A program made the position numbers and the translations under genes. Positions 42,911-52,720 of a DNA stretch of 64,000 nucleotides are shown here, piece by piece (the stretch's first letter is position 1; each line of letters starts with the position of its first letter). The DNA is from Corynebacterium sp. CNCTC7651. Lineage in GTDB: Bacteria; Actinomycetota; Actinomycetes; Mycobacteriales; Mycobacteriaceae. The stretch covers positions 2,232,001-2,296,000 of the forward strand of contig NZ_CP071246.1 in assembly GCF_021496665.1 (NCBI RefSeq), written 5' to 3'. A model generated the notes under the pieces. It worked only from the letters and a program-made list of their open reading frames with translations. It searched no databases and was not told the origin of the DNA.

Positions 42911-44482
42911 ATGCACCAACCACCACCACGCTTCACCCGCCATGAGGTGCGGTATCACGAGAACGCCTCCAGCCTCTTCGCGCACCTGGGCGGCACTGCC
43001 GCCACGGACGCTGTGCTGCTGGAATCGGCGGACATTACTACCCGGTCTGGGTTGCAGTCGGTGGCCGTGCTGCGATCGTCCCTACGCGTCACCTGCAACG
43101 GAACCCGCGTGACGGTTCAGCCGCTGACCGCGTCCGGCGAGGTGCTCGCGGCGGCTGTGCGCGAGCAGCTGGCTGAGTACGCGGCGGGGGACAACGTATA
43201 CGAGTTCCCGGTGCCCGCAGTGGAAGATGAGCGCGAGCGCCTTACCGCCACCTCCAGCGTGGAGGTGCTGCGGGCACTGACCACGCGCGCCGGCTACGGC
43301 AGCGCCGCGGGGGAGGACGCGGATTTCCCGATGCTGGTCGGCGGCTTCGCCTTCGACTACTTGGAGACGTTTGAGACGCTGCCGCAGGTGGGTGAGGGCC
43401 CGAACACCTACCCGGATTACCAGTTCGCGCTGGCAGAGGTGCTGCTGCGCATTGACCACCAGACGCAGACCGCCTACCTGGCCGGCGTGGACGCGGCGGG
43501 CGAGGGCATTGATCTGAGCGAGCTTGCGGCGACAATTGACGCCGCGGATCCGGACGACGCCCACGCCTACACGCCCGCCGAGCACCCCGGTGCGCGGCTG
43601 AACGCAGAGGCGGACATTAAGGATGACGCGTTCCGCGGCGATGTGGCGAAGCTCAAGGATTCCATCACCAACGGCGACATTTACCAGGTGGTGCCGGCAC
43701 GCGGGTTCGCGGCGGACTGCCCGGACGCGTTCGCGGCGTACCAGCGCCTGCGCGAGACTAACCCCTCGCCGTACATGTTCTACGTGCGTGGTGTGGACCG
43801 CGCGGGAAGCGGCTACGAGCTCTTCGGTGCCTCGCCGGAATCCAGCCTGAAGTTCGACCACGTTACGCGCGAGGTGCAGCTGTACCCCATCGCGGGCACC
43901 CGCCCGCGCGGGTTGAACCCGGACGGCAGCGTGAACCACGAGCTGGATACGCGCATGGAGCTGCAGCTGCGCACCGACGCCAAGGAGGTGGCGGAGCACA
44001 CCATGCTGGTGGACTTGGCGCGCAACGACATGGCCCGCGTGGCCGCACCCGGCACCCGCGAGGTGGCGGAGCTGCTGCAAGTGGACCGCTACTCCCGCGT
44101 GATGCACCTGGTCAGCCGGGTGACCGCACGCCTGGCGGATGATTTAGACGCGCTGGACGCGTACCGCGCCTGCATGAACATGGGCACGCTCACCGGCGCG
44201 CCGAAGTTGCGCGCCACCGAGCTGCTGCGGGAGCTGGAGGGCGTTCGCCGCGGCTCCTACGGCGGCGCGGTGGGCTACCTCACCGGCACCGGCGACTTTG
44301 ATACCTGCATTGTCATCCGCTCCGCCTACGTCACCGGCGGCCGCGCCATCGTGCAGGCCGGCGCTGGCGTGGTGCGGGATTCCAACCCGCAGGCGGAGGC
44401 GGATGAGACGCTGCACAAGGCCTACGCGGTGCTCTCCGCGATTGCGGCCGCGGCGGACGCTGAACTGGAGGTCACGCGATGA
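42911..44482 (+). CDS. trpE: Anthranilate synthase component I
   Basis: 523 residues from ATG 42911, which is seven bases after AAGGA. The feedback motif LLES (residues 36-39) is intact, so Trp inhibition is expected. The chorismate-binding core holds GDIYQVVPAR, PSPYMFYV, YPIAGTRPRG, LVDLARNDM and GTLTGAPKLRA. It makes anthranilate from chorismate with the ammonia delivered by TrpG. First gene of the operon behind the attenuator; its stop overlaps the trpG start (ATGA). Confidence 0.97.
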   Translation: MHQPPPRFTRHEVRYHENASSLFAHLGGTAATDAVLLESADITTRSGLQSVAVLRSSLRVTCNGTRVTVQPLTASGEVLAAAVREQLAEYAAGDNVYEFPVPAVEDERERLTATSSVEVLRALTTRAGYGSAAGEDADFPMLVGGFAFDYLETFETLPQVGEGPNTYPDYQFALAEVLLRIDHQTQTAYLAGVDAAGEGIDLSELAATIDAADPDDAHAYTPAEHPGARLNAEADIKDDAFRGDVAKLKDSITNGDIYQVVPARGFAADCPDAFAAYQRLRETNPSPYMFYVRGVDRAGSGYELFGASPESSLKFDHVTREVQLYPIAGTRPRGLNPDGSVNHELDTRMELQLRTDAKEVAEHTMLVDLARNDMARVAAPGTREVAELLQVDRYSRVMHLVSRVTARLADDLDALDAYRACMNMGTLTGAPKLRATELLRELEGVRRGSYGGAVGYLTGTGDFDTCIVIRSAYVTGGRAIVQAGAGVVRDSNPQAEADETLHKAYAVLSAIAAAADAELEVTR

Positions 44483-45153
44483 TTGTGCTGCTGGATAACC
44501 AAGATTCCTTTGTGTACAACCTGGTGGACGCGCTGCACGGATTCCGCGCGGCGGAATCCGTGGCACCGGTGGAGCCGGCAAGCGCCGCGGGCCACGAAAG
44601 CATGGTGGTGTACCGCAACACCGTGGACGCGGACACCGTCTTCGCCGCGAACCCGGACCTGATCGTGCTCTCGCCCGGGCCGGGCTACCCGGCGGAGGCG
44701 GGCTGCATGATGGAAGTCATCCAGCGCGCCCAGGGCCGCATCCCGCTTTTGGGTATCTGCCTGGGCTACCAGGCCCTCATCGAGCATTTCGGCGGGCGGG
44801 TGATGCCTTGTGGGCCGGTGCATGGGGCGTCGATAAGCATGCAGCTCACCGACGCCGGGGTGGAGTCCCCGCTCTTTGCCGGGCTGACGGAAGGCGGGGT
44901 GCCCGGCGAGCCTGGCCGCGACGTGCCGGTGGCGCGCTACCACTCCCTGGGTGCGACGGAGGTCCCTGCCGGGATGGAGGCGCTGGCGTGGACTGACACC
45001 CAGATCGGGGACGTGATTATGGCCGCGCAGAGCACGGACGGGATGTCCATTGGCCTGCAGTTTCACCCCGAATCCATCCTCACCCCCGCCGGCCCGCTGA
45101 TCCTTAACCGCTGCGTGGACCAACTTCTTCAGAAAGGCACGAACAATGGCTAG
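44479..45153 (+). CDS. trpG: Anthranilate synthase component II (glutamine amidotransferase)
   Basis: 224 residues. The class I amidotransferase catalytic Cys94 is in GICLGYQ and the His-Glu pair is in FHPES. VLSPGPGYP is the oxyanion strand. It supplies ammonia from glutamine to TrpE. ATG 44479 overlaps the trpE stop by 4 bp, and its end overlaps trpD by 8 bp. A GTCGATAAGC element (44829-44838) encodes part of GASISMQL. Confidence 0.97.
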   Translation: MIVLLDNQDSFVYNLVDALHGFRAAESVAPVEPASAAGHESMVVYRNTVDADTVFAANPDLIVLSPGPGYPAEAGCMMEVIQRAQGRIPLLGICLGYQALIEHFGGRVMPCGPVHGASISMQLTDAGVESPLFAGLTEGGVPGEPGRDVPVARYHSLGATEVPAGMEALAWTDTQIGDVIMAAQSTDGMSIGLQFHPESILTPAGPLILNRCVDQLLQKGTNNG

Positions 45154-46174
45154 CGATTCTTCCCTGGAAATCCTGCGCCGCTTCCTGGATAACCCGGAGC
45201 CCACCCTGGAGGAGGCGGTGGAGGCGTTCACCCCGCTCACGGTGGGTGATTATGACGACGTGCACATTGCCGCGCTGCTGGCCACCATCCGCACCCGCGG
45301 CGAGACGTTCGCCGACATCGCGGGTGCCGCCCGCGCGTTCTTGAACGCGGGCCGCCCGTTCCCGGTGACGGGGGAGGGGATTATGGATACCGCTGGCACC
45401 GGCGGCGACGGCGCGAACACCATCAACATCACCACCGCAGCCTCGCTCACTGCGGCCGCGGGCGGAGTGAAGATGGTCAAGCACGGCAACCGCTCCGTGA
45501 GCTCCAAGTCCGGCTCCGCGGACGTGCTGGAGGCGCTGAACATTCCGCTGGACCTGGACCCGGAACGCGCGGTGCGCCAGTTCGAGTCCTCCAACTTCAC
45601 CTTCCTCTTCGCGCCCGCGTACAACCCGGCGGTGGCGTTTGTGCAGCCGGTGCGCAAGGCGCTTGGCGTGCCCACCCTGTTCAACACGATGGGCCCGCTG
45701 CTGTCCCCGGGCCGTCCGGAGCTGCAGATCATGGGCATTGCCAACCCGGCGCAGGGACAGATGATCGCGGAAACCATGCGCGAGCTGGGCCGCGGCCGTG
45801 CGCTGGTGGTCCACGGCGCCGGCACGGACGAGATCGCAGTGCACGGCGAGACCCTGGTGTGGGAGCTGGACCGCGAAGGCAACATCGAGCACTACACGCT
45901 CACCCCGGAGGACCTGGGCGTTGGCCGCCACGCCCTGGAGGATCTCAAGGGCGGGGACGGCGCGGAGAACGCAGCCATGATGCGCGCCACCTTCGCCGGC
46001 GAGGGCCCCACCGCGCACCGCGACGCCATTACGGCCGCCGCGGGTGCCATGTTCTACCTCAACGGCACCACGGATTCCATCGCGGCGGGCGTGGAGCATG
46101 CACGCATGCTTATTAGCGACGGCACGGTGCAAGCCTGGCTGCGCACCCACGAGGAGGCCGATTACAGTGCGTAG
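45146..46174 (+). CDS. trpD: Anthranilate phosphoribosyltransferase
   Basis: 342 residues with the PRPP-binding DTAGTGGDGANTINITT, KHGNRSVSSKSGSADVLEALN and the anthranilate-site NPAVAFVQPVRKALG. It transfers a phosphoribosyl group to anthranilate. It starts inside the end of trpG and its stop overlaps the trpCF start (GTG 46167). Confidence 0.97.
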   Translation: MASDSSLEILRRFLDNPEPTLEEAVEAFTPLTVGDYDDVHIAALLATIRTRGETFADIAGAARAFLNAGRPFPVTGEGIMDTAGTGGDGANTINITTAASLTAAAGGVKMVKHGNRSVSSKSGSADVLEALNIPLDLDPERAVRQFESSNFTFLFAPAYNPAVAFVQPVRKALGVPTLFNTMGPLLSPGRPELQIMGIANPAQGQMIAETMRELGRGRALVVHGAGTDEIAVHGETLVWELDREGNIEHYTLTPEDLGVGRHALEDLKGGDGAENAAMMRATFAGEGPTAHRDAITAAAGAMFYLNGTTDSIAAGVEHARMLISDGTVQAWLRTHEEADYSA

Positions 46175-47603
46175 CCCCTCCAGCTTGCCGACGGTGCTGG
46201 AGAACATCGTTGAAGCCCGAAAAGGTCACCTTGACGAAATACGCAAGCGGGTTGCCCACGTAGATTTCACCACGTTATCTAAATCGGAGCGCTCGCTCTA
46301 CGACGGGTTGGCGGCACCGGGCACGAGCTTCATCATGGAGTGCAAATCCTCCTCCCCGTCGCTGGGCATGATCCGGGAGCACTACGAGCCGGGCGCTATC
46401 GCGCGGATCTACTCCCGGTACGCCGCTGGCATCTCGGTGCTGTGCGAGCCGGACAAGTTCGGCGGGGACTACGACCACCTAGCCACCGTTGCCGCGTCCA
46501 CCCACCTGCCCGTGCTGTGCAAGGACTTCATCATCGACGAGGTCCAGGTCTACGCCGCGCGCTACTTCGGCGCGGACGCGATCCTGCTCATGCTTTCCGT
46601 GCTTGACGACGATTCCTACGCCCACCTTGCCGCCCTCGCCGCGGAGCTGGGCATGGACGTGCTCACGGAGGTGATCGACGAGGAGGAGGCGCGGCGCGCC
46701 ACTGCGCTCGGCGCCAAAATCTTCGGCGTGAACCACCGCAACCTGCACGACCTGACGATTGACCTTGAGCGCTCCGGCCGCCTCGCGCAGCTGGCCCCGG
46801 AGGGTGCCGTGGTGGTGTCGGAGTCCGGCATCCGCGACGTGCACACTGTGCGCCGCCTCGGCGGGCACTCGGACGCCTTCTTGGTCGGCTCCCAGCTCAC
46901 GGCGCAGCCCGACATTGATCGCGCCGCCCGCGAGCTGGTCTACGGTCCGAATAAGGTGTGCGGCTTGACGTCGAAGAGCGCTGCCCAAGCGGCGAAAGCA
47001 GCCGGCGCGGTGTACGGCGGCCTGATCTTTGAGGCCGCGAGTCCGCGCAATGTTTCACGTGAAACGGCACAAAACATCATCGCGCACGAGCCCGGCCTGG
47101 CGTACGTGGCGGTGTCCCGGCGCACCGAGGGCTACGCCGAGCTGTGCCTGCCTGGCGTGGAGGCCGTGCAGGTGCACGCGCCGTACCAGGGCAGCTTGGA
47201 GGACGAGCTTGCGCTGGTGGAGCGCGTGCGCTCCGAACTTGACGACGCCGGTGCTGCCGGCGTCGAGGTCTGGCGCGCAGTGTCCATGACCCACCCTGAC
47301 GGTGCTGCGGTGGCCGAGGGGCTTGAAGGGAGCGTCGATAAGCTTGTGCTCGATGCCCACGACGGCGGCTCCGGCAGCACCTTCGACTGGTCCGCGGTGC
47401 CGGAATCCGTGAAGCGCTCGGCGCTATTGGCCGGCGGGATCGGCCCGGACAACGTCGCGGACGCGCTCGCAGTGGGATGTGCGGGCGTAGACCTGAACTC
47501 CGGCGTGGAGTACCCCGAAAGCGCAGGCGAGTGGGCTGGGCGCAAGGACGCAGCGGCGATCAACCGCGCATTTTCGATCATTGGAAACTGGAGAACATCA
47601 TGA
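46167..47603 (+). CDS. trpCF: Bifunctional indole-3-glycerol-phosphate synthase / phosphoribosylanthranilate isomerase
   Basis: 478 residues from GTG 46167, preceded by GAGGAGG. The TrpC half ([52 protein letters not shown]) is joined to the TrpF half ([50 protein letters not shown]). The linker region [15 protein letters not shown] contains parS site 3. An element GTCGATAAGC at 47334-47343 encodes GSVDKLV. The stop overlaps the trpB ATG (ATGA). Confidence 0.96.
   Translation: MRSPSSLPTVLENIVEARKGHLDEIRKRVAHVDFTTLSKSERSLYDGLAAPGTSFIMECKSSSPSLGMIREHYEPGAIARIYSRYAAGISVLCEPDKFGGDYDHLATVAASTHLPVLCKDFIIDEVQVYAARYFGADAILLMLSVLDDDSYAHLAALAAELGMDVLTEVIDEEEARRATALGAKIFGVNHRNLHDLTIDLERSGRLAQLAPEGAVVVSESGIRDVHTVRRLGGHSDAFLVGSQLTAQPDIDRAARELVYGPNKVCGLTSKSAAQAAKAAGAVYGGLIFEAASPRNVSRETAQNIIAHEPGLAYVAVSRRTEGYAELCLPGVEAVQVHAPYQGSLEDELALVERVRSELDDAGAAGVEVWRAVSMTHPDGAAVAEGLEGSVDKLVLDAHDGGSGSTFDWSAVPESVKRSALLAGGIGPDNVADALAVGCAGVDLNSGVEYPESAGEWAGRKDAAAINRAFSIIGNWRTS
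47051..47066. other. parS: parS centromere site 3 (inside trpCF)
   Basis: TGTTTCACGTGAAACG, 15 of 16 against the consensus, read as NVSRET at the start of the TrpF half. Confidence 0.93.
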
Positions 47604-48937
47604 CGGAGAGGACCTTCCCGCTGCTGCCGGCGTACTACGGCGAGTTTGGCGGACAGTACGTTGCGGAAGCGTTGCTGCCCGCGCTTGACCAGCTGGAGGC
47701 GGCGTTTGTGGACGCGCTGGCGGACGAGGAGTTCATGGCGGAGTACCGCCGCCTGCTGCGGGACTACCTCGGCCGCCCCACGCCGCTTACGGAGTGCATG
47801 AACTTACCGACGGACGGGGCAAACGCCCGCATCTTCCTCAAGCGCGAAGACCTGGTCCACGGCGGCGCGCACAAGACCAACCAGGTGATCGGGCAGGCGC
47901 TCCTGGCCAAGCAGATGGGCAAGACCCGCATTGTCGCTGAGACGGGCGCCGGCCAGCACGGCACCGCCACTGCTTTGGCGTGCGCGCTGCTGGACCTGGA
48001 GTGCGTGATTTACATGGGCAAGAAGGACATGGAGCGCCAGGAGCCCAACGTGTACCGCATGCGACTGATGGGCGCGGAGGTTGTCGGCGTGGAGACGGGC
48101 GCCGGCACGCTGAAGGACGCGGTGAATGAGGCGCTGCGCGACTGGACCGCCACCTTCCACACCACCCACTACCTCTTGGGCACTGCGGCGGGCCCGCACC
48201 CCTTCCCCGTGGTGCTGAAGGAATTCCACCGCGTTATCTCCACCGAGGCGCGGGCCCAGATGCTGGAGCGCACCGGCCGGCTGCCGGACGTGGTGACCGC
48301 CTGCGTGGGCGGCGGCTCCAACGCCATCGGCATGTTCGCGGACTTCATCGATGATGAGGGCGTGGAGCTTGTCGGTGCGGAACCCGGCGGCGAAGGCTTC
48401 GGCGTGGGCAAGCACGGCGCCGCCGTCAACGCCGGCACCGTGGGCATCCTCCACGGCACGAAGAGCTACGTCATGCGCGACCCGGACGGCCAGGTGGAGG
48501 AGTCCTACTCCATCTCCGCCGGCCTGGATTACCCGGCCGTGGGCCCGGAGCATTCCTACCTGGCCAAGAGCGGCCGGGCGACGTACGTGGCAGTGACGGA
48601 CGAGGACGCGATTCGCGCCTTCCAGATGCTGAGCCGCTACGAGGGCATCATCCCGGCCCTGGAGTCCTCCCACGCCCTGGCGTACGCACTCAAGCGCGCG
48701 TCGGAGCACCCGAAGGACGCTGAACCCCTGCACATCCTGGTCTCCCTCTCCGGCCGCGGCGATAAGGACGTCGCCCACATCCGCCAGACCTTGGAGGAGC
48801 GCCCGGACTGGGTGGTGCAGGATGACCGCCCGAACCACCGCGGCAACGTCACCGACGGCGCGGCGCCCGGTATGCCCGCCGACGTGGAGGGCACCGAGAG
48901 CGAAGAGCCAACCCAGCACGCCGAGGAGGCGAAGTAG
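47600..48937 (+). CDS. trpB: Tryptophan synthase beta subunit
   Basis: 445 residues. The PLP lysine is Lys92 in [20 protein letters not shown], the phosphate-binding [11 protein letters not shown] and GRGDKDV are conserved. It joins indole with serine to give tryptophan. The C-terminus is about 40 residues longer than usual, an acidic tail ([34 protein letters not shown]) with no clear role. Its stop directly precedes the trpA ATG. Confidence 0.97.
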   Translation: MTERTFPLLPAYYGEFGGQYVAEALLPALDQLEAAFVDALADEEFMAEYRRLLRDYLGRPTPLTECMNLPTDGANARIFLKREDLVHGGAHKTNQVIGQALLAKQMGKTRIVAETGAGQHGTATALACALLDLECVIYMGKKDMERQEPNVYRMRLMGAEVVGVETGAGTLKDAVNEALRDWTATFHTTHYLLGTAAGPHPFPVVLKEFHRVISTEARAQMLERTGRLPDVVTACVGGGSNAIGMFADFIDDEGVELVGAEPGGEGFGVGKHGAAVNAGTVGILHGTKSYVMRDPDGQVEESYSISAGLDYPAVGPEHSYLAKSGRATYVAVTDEDAIRAFQMLSRYEGIIPALESSHALAYALKRASEHPKDAEPLHILVSLSGRGDKDVAHIRQTLEERPDWVVQDDRPNHRGNVTDGAAPGMPADVEGTESEEPTQHAEEAK

Positions 48938-49780
48938 ATGAGCCGTTTTGACACCCTGTTTGCAAACTTGGAGGCGAAGGGACAGGGCGCATTCGTGCCG
49001 TTCCTCATGCTTTCGGATCCGTCGCCGGAAGACGCGCTGGAGATCATTTCCATCGTGGTAGAGGCCGGCGCGGATGCCCTGGAGCTCGGTGTACCGTTCT
49101 CCGACCCGGTGGCGGACGGCCCCTCCATCCAGCTCGCACACGTGCGGGCGCTGGACGGCGGAGCGACGCTGGACAAGGCGCTCGAGCAGGTACGCGTGCT
49201 GCGGGCGAAGTACCCGGAGCTGCCGATCGGTCTACTGACATATGCCAACATGGCGTACGTGCGCGGCACCGACCGCTTCTACCGCGAGTTCCACGAGGCC
49301 GGGGCGGACGCGGTGCTCCTGCCGGATGTGCCGGTGCGCGAGGCCGCGCCCTTCTCCGCCGCGGCAGAAGCCAACGGCATCGAACCCGTCTACATCGCGC
49401 CGCACAAGGCTGCGGAGCAAACGCTTAAGGCCGTGGCGGAGCACTCCCGCGGCTACATCTACGCGGTATCCCGCGACGGCGTGACGGGCAGTGAGCAGGA
49501 GGCGACCGTGGACGGCCTGCGCGAGGTGGTGGACGGCATCCGCACCTTCGGCGGCCCGCCGGTGATGCTGGGCTTCGGCATTTCTAAGCCCAAGCACGTG
49601 TCCGACGCAGTTGCGGCCGGTGCCGTCGGCGCCATTACCGGCTCCGCCATCAACAACATCGTGTCCAAGTACGTGGAGTACACCCACCCGAACCCGGGGC
49701 GCGTGACGGACTGGGAGGGCCTGCGCGAAGAGCTCACCTCCTACGTTTCGGAGATGAAAGCAGCTACGGTGAAGGCATGA
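48938..49780 (+). CDS. trpA: Tryptophan synthase alpha subunit
   Basis: 280 residues. The catalytic pair is Glu49 (ALELGVPFSDP) and Asp60 (VADGP), with later YAVSRDGVTG and LGFGISKPKHV of the phosphate-binding site. It cleaves indole-3-glycerol phosphate and passes indole to TrpB. Last biosynthetic gene of the operon; its end overlaps the Rieske-protein start by 4 bp (ATGA), so the latter is translationally coupled to trpA. Confidence 0.97.
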   Translation: MSRFDTLFANLEAKGQGAFVPFLMLSDPSPEDALEIISIVVEAGADALELGVPFSDPVADGPSIQLAHVRALDGGATLDKALEQVRVLRAKYPELPIGLLTYANMAYVRGTDRFYREFHEAGADAVLLPDVPVREAAPFSAAAEANGIEPVYIAPHKAAEQTLKAVAEHSRGYIYAVSRDGVTGSEQEATVDGLREVVDGIRTFGGPPVMLGFGISKPKHVSDAVAAGAVGAITGSAINNIVSKYVEYTHPNPGRVTDWEGLREELTSYVSEMKAATVKA

Positions 49781-50148
49781 CAACCTGCTCCCGCCGCCTC
49801 TTTCTCGCCGGAACCGCAACCACCTTCGCCGGTGCTTTTTTGGCTGCCTGCGGTCAGGCGCCGAACGACGAGATTGCCAAGACTCAGGTGCCCGTTGGCA
49901 GCGCCGTGATCCTGGACCGCGTGATCATCGCGCAGCCCACCGAGGGTAACTTTGTCGCTTACTCCGCCGTGTGTCCGCACCAGCAGTCCAAGATCACCGT
50001 GGTGCAGGGCGATACCGTGCGCTGCACCAAGCACGGTTCAACCTTCAGCATCGAGGACGGCGCGGTGCTCCAGGGCCCGTCGCTGAACCCGATGACTGAG
50101 GTGAAGCTGGTGGACCAGGGCGACACCGTCGCTGCCGCGACCAGCTAA
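49777..50148 (+). CDS. Rieske [2Fe-2S] lipoprotein
   Basis: 123 residues. A twin-arginine signal (CSRRLFLAGTATTFAGAFLAAC) contains a lipobox ending at Cys25, so it is exported folded and lipid-anchored. The cluster ligands are Cys66-Pro-His68 and Cys83-x2-His86 (VCPHQQ, RCTKHGSTF). It is a stand-alone electron-transfer protein of unknown partner. It overlaps the trpA stop (ATGA), and being on the trp transcript it may follow tryptophan supply, although the functional reason is unclear. Confidence 0.9.
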   Translation: MTTCSRRLFLAGTATTFAGAFLAACGQAPNDEIAKTQVPVGSAVILDRVIIAQPTEGNFVAYSAVCPHQQSKITVVQGDTVRCTKHGSTFSIEDGAVLQGPSLNPMTEVKLVDQGDTVAAATS

Positions 50149-50164
50149 GCCTTACCTGAAAAAC

Positions 50165-50182
50165 TACCGCTGAGCTGCGGTA
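50165..50182 (+). terminator. Short hairpin after the Rieske gene
   Basis: TACCGC pairs with GCGGTA around TGAGCT. No T-run follows, so termination is uncertain. Confidence 0.35.
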
Positions 50183-50236
50183 AGTATGCGTTAACTTGCT
50201 TGTGCGCGGGTATGCAAGCCGTGTACAACGGTGCGC

Positions 50237-50989
50237 ATGGGTACGAATGACGCAGCGAACCTGCGCGAGGCGAACGCGGACGTGGAATTCCACGAGGTTG
50301 AGGTAGAAACCCACGGGATGGGGGAGAAGCTCAACCGCCTGCGCGCAGCCGTGTTGGGCGCGAACGATGGCATTGTGTCCACCGCTGCCGTTGTTGTGGG
50401 CGTTGCTGGCGCGACATCCAGCACCCGCGAGATTGTCACGGCCGGCGTGGCCGCCCTTGTCGGTGGTGCAGTGTCCATGGCGCTGGGGGAGTACGTGTCC
50501 GTGTCCTCGCAGCGCGACGCGGAGGACGCCGCCATCGGCACCGAGTGCCAGCTGCACGAGGATGACCCTGCCGCGGAGCTCAACCACCTTGTCCAGGCGT
50601 ACAAAGACTCTGGCCTAAGCGAGGAGACCGCGATCGCGGTGGCGCGGGAGCGCACCGCCCTGGACCCGCTGGCGGCGCACTTGGAGGTGCACTACGGCAT
50701 TGATGAGGAAGACTTGGTGAGCCCGTGGTCCGCTGCGATTGCCTCATTCCTGTCCTTCTTCGTCGGCGCGCTCATTCCGCTGATTGCCATCATCGCCACA
50801 CCTGCGGCCTCCCGTGTGGTGGTCACTGTCTTGGTCACCCTGATCGCGCTTGCCGTCACCGGCTACCTGTCCGCGAAGCTGGGTGGCGCGAAGCCGTGGC
50901 GCGCGGTGGCGCGTCTGGTCATCGGCGGCGGCCTCGCCCTGGCGGTGACCTTCGGTGTCGGCTCCTGGCTTGGCACGAGCGTGGGGTAG
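50237..50989 (+). CDS. VIT1/CCC1-family iron/manganese transporter
   Basis: About 250 residues from ATG 50237; GTG 50231 is an alternative start. LRAAVLGANDGIVSTAAVVVGVAGA and GGAVSMALGEYVSVSSQRD are the family signatures. A central soluble Glu-rich loop (LHEDDPAAELNHLVQAYKDSGL) and three more membrane helices follow. VIT/CCC1 proteins move Fe2+ or Mn2+ out of the cytoplasm or into stores; the direction here is unknown. Confidence 0.85.
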   Translation: MGTNDAANLREANADVEFHEVEVETHGMGEKLNRLRAAVLGANDGIVSTAAVVVGVAGATSSTREIVTAGVAALVGGAVSMALGEYVSVSSQRDAEDAAIGTECQLHEDDPAAELNHLVQAYKDSGLSEETAIAVARERTALDPLAAHLEVHYGIDEEDLVSPWSAAIASFLSFFVGALIPLIAIIATPAASRVVVTVLVTLIALAVTGYLSAKLGGAKPWRAVARLVIGGGLALAVTFGVGSWLGTSVG

Positions 50990-51008
50990 CCGTCTTACAC
51001 TGGGCGCC

Positions 51009-52028
51009 ATGCCCGGATTCTTGAAAAAGGCCGACCCCTTGATCGTCGGCATCATCGTGGCGGTGATCTTCGCCTTCATCGCACCGGCGAGCGGCACTTT
51101 CGCCGATGTTTTCGGTGTGCTGACGAAGCTGGCCATCGCCCTGCTCTTCTTCCTCTACGGCGCGCGCTTGTCCACCCAAGAGGCGCTGCGTGGCCTGACC
51201 AATTGGCGGCTGCACCTGACCATCCTGGTGTTCACGTTCGTGATCTACCCGCTGATTGGTCTTGCCATGCGGCCAACAACGGCGTTTGTCTCGCCGGAGA
51301 TGTACCAGGGCATCCTCTTCCTCACCCTGGTCCCATCCACCGTGCAGTCCTCCGTGGCGCTGACGGGTATTGCGCGCGGCAACGTCCCGGGTGCTGTGGT
51401 GGCGGCCAGCATGTCCTCGCTCATCGGCGTGGTGCTCACACCACTCTTGGTGATGCTGCTGATGGGCGCGGGCGACGGGATCCATATCGACGCGTCTGTC
51501 TTCATCGACATCTCGCTGCAGCTGCTGCTCCCGTTTGTGCTGGGACAGATCGCGCATAATGTTCTTCCGTCGATACGCAAAGCTGCGAAGAGCAAGGCGA
51601 CCAAGATCGTGGACCGCGGCTCTATTTGGATGGTGGTGTACTCCGCGTTTTCGCAGGGCATTGTAGCGGGCGTGTGGGGGACGATCTCCGTGTGGGAGAT
51701 TGTCTTCCTGGCTGTGTTCTCTGTGGTCCTAGTTGCAGCGATGCTGTGGGTGTCCAAGGCGGTGCCGCAGCGCCTGGGGTTCTCGCGCGAGGATCAGGTT
51801 GCCATCCAGATGTGCGGAACCCAAAAGTCTCTGGCTACGGGCCTGCCTATGGCGTCGGTGATCTTCGGCGGCGGGGCGACGCTGGGTGTCTTGATCATCC
51901 CGCTGATGATCTACCACCTCGTGCAGCTGCTCATGTGCTCCGCGTACGTCTCGCGGCTGGCGGCTGAGCCGGAGGAAGCGCCAGGGGCATCGACGGTCGA
52001 CGCTGGGGTTTCCGCCCCGCGGAAGTAG
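51009..52028 (+). CDS. Bile acid:sodium symporter family protein
   Basis: 339 residues with about ten membrane helices. LTLVPSTVQSSVALTGIARGNVPGAVVAASMSSLIGVVLTP and AIQMCGTQKSLATGLPMASVIFG are conserved regions of the SBF-like/DUF4137 group. These carry organic anions with Na+, or are of unknown substrate. It starts 19 bp after the VIT gene and is followed directly by a small gene that starts inside parS site 4. Confidence 0.85.
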   Translation: MPGFLKKADPLIVGIIVAVIFAFIAPASGTFADVFGVLTKLAIALLFFLYGARLSTQEALRGLTNWRLHLTILVFTFVIYPLIGLAMRPTTAFVSPEMYQGILFLTLVPSTVQSSVALTGIARGNVPGAVVAASMSSLIGVVLTPLLVMLLMGAGDGIHIDASVFIDISLQLLLPFVLGQIAHNVLPSIRKAAKSKATKIVDRGSIWMVVYSAFSQGIVAGVWGTISVWEIVFLAVFSVVLVAAMLWVSKAVPQRLGFSREDQVAIQMCGTQKSLATGLPMASVIFGGGATLGVLIIPLMIYHLVQLLMCSAYVSRLAAEPEEAPGASTVDAGVSAPRK

Positions 52029-52029
52029 G

Positions 52030-52344
52030 GTGTTTCACGTGAAACATTTCATCCGACTTCACTACGTGGTCCCCGAGCTCGGCGGCGAGCTGCTGAATAT
52101 CGCGGAACTTGAAGAGGTCTCCGCCCAGGAATGCACCATGGTGCGCATGATTGAGCTAGACCCGAGCGAGACCATCACTGGCATCTACGTGGACGGCAAG
52201 GTCATCGGCCAAGCGAATGAGCCGATGGGCACCGTCCCGCACCCGGACGCCTACGCACAATTCGAGGGCATCACCGCCACGCGCCTTAGCGAGGAAGAGT
52301 TCGAGGGCCTGTGGGAGGAAGCCCGGGCCAAGTTCCCGGGTTAA
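52030..52344 (+). CDS. Small hypothetical protein starting inside a parS site
   Basis: 104 residues. The GTG start at 52030 is followed by codons for FHVKH, all provided by the parS palindrome. The body (FIRLHYVVPELGGELLNIAELEEVSAQECTMVRMIELDPSETITGIYVDGKVIGQ) resembles small DUF6881-like cytoplasmic proteins of unknown role. It sits 1 bp after the symporter stop. ParB bound over the start codon could lower expression. No clear Shine-Dalgarno sequence is seen, so coupling to the symporter gene is likely. Confidence 0.68.
   Translation: MFHVKHFIRLHYVVPELGGELLNIAELEEVSAQECTMVRMIELDPSETITGIYVDGKVIGQANEPMGTVPHPDAYAQFEGITATRLSEEEFEGLWEEARAKFPG
52031..52046. other. parS: parS centromere site 4 (perfect)
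   Basis: TGTTTCACGTGAAACA, a perfect 16-bp palindrome, overlapping the start codon of the 104-residue gene. Confidence 0.97.
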
Positions 52345-52354
52345 GGCGCCGCCC

Positions 52355-52720
52355 CTACAACACTAGGTTCACCAGGACCATGAACAGCGCGGTGCCACCG
52401 AGGATGGACACATCCGCGCGGCGGCGCCACCACTGCAGCACCAGCGTGAACACCAGCGAGACCAGCGCCGCACCAAGGCGCGCGGGTTTGTCCACGTAGC
52501 CCACCAGGGTGTACACCACCAACACCGTCATCACACCCACCGGCATCATCGTGCCCAGGAATGCGATGAACGGGCTGCCCTTCAACGCCTTGATAAGGGA
52601 GAACGGCAGTGCACGCAGCAGCACGGTAATCAGGCACGCCGGTACGAGCACCGCCAGCGTCATTCCCAAAGTGACGTGCTCGGGCAGACCCAGGACGCCG
52701 GGCGTCGTGAACACACTCAC
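52355..52720 (-). CDS. AzlD-family branched-chain amino acid exporter subunit
   Basis: 121 residues from GTG 52720, which overlaps the azlC stop (GTGA). Three or four helices (VTLGMTLAVLVPACLITVLLRALPFSLIKAL, IAFLGTMMPVGVMTVLVVYTLVG, LGGTALFMVLVNLVL) match AzlD/BrnE, the small partner of AzlC/BrnF. Confidence 0.85.
   Translation of the reverse strand: MSVFTTPGVLGLPEHVTLGMTLAVLVPACLITVLLRALPFSLIKALKGSPFIAFLGTMMPVGVMTVLVVYTLVGYVDKPARLGAALVSLVFTLVLQWWRRRADVSILGGTALFMVLVNLVL

Noticed and set aside
42535..46620. GCTTGTCGAC at 42535 and GCTTGACGAC at 46611 and 11080 as members of the dispersed element
   Set aside because: They lack the AAAAGCCC and GGGAGC flanks and may be chance codon combinations (LVDD, LDD), so they were not counted.
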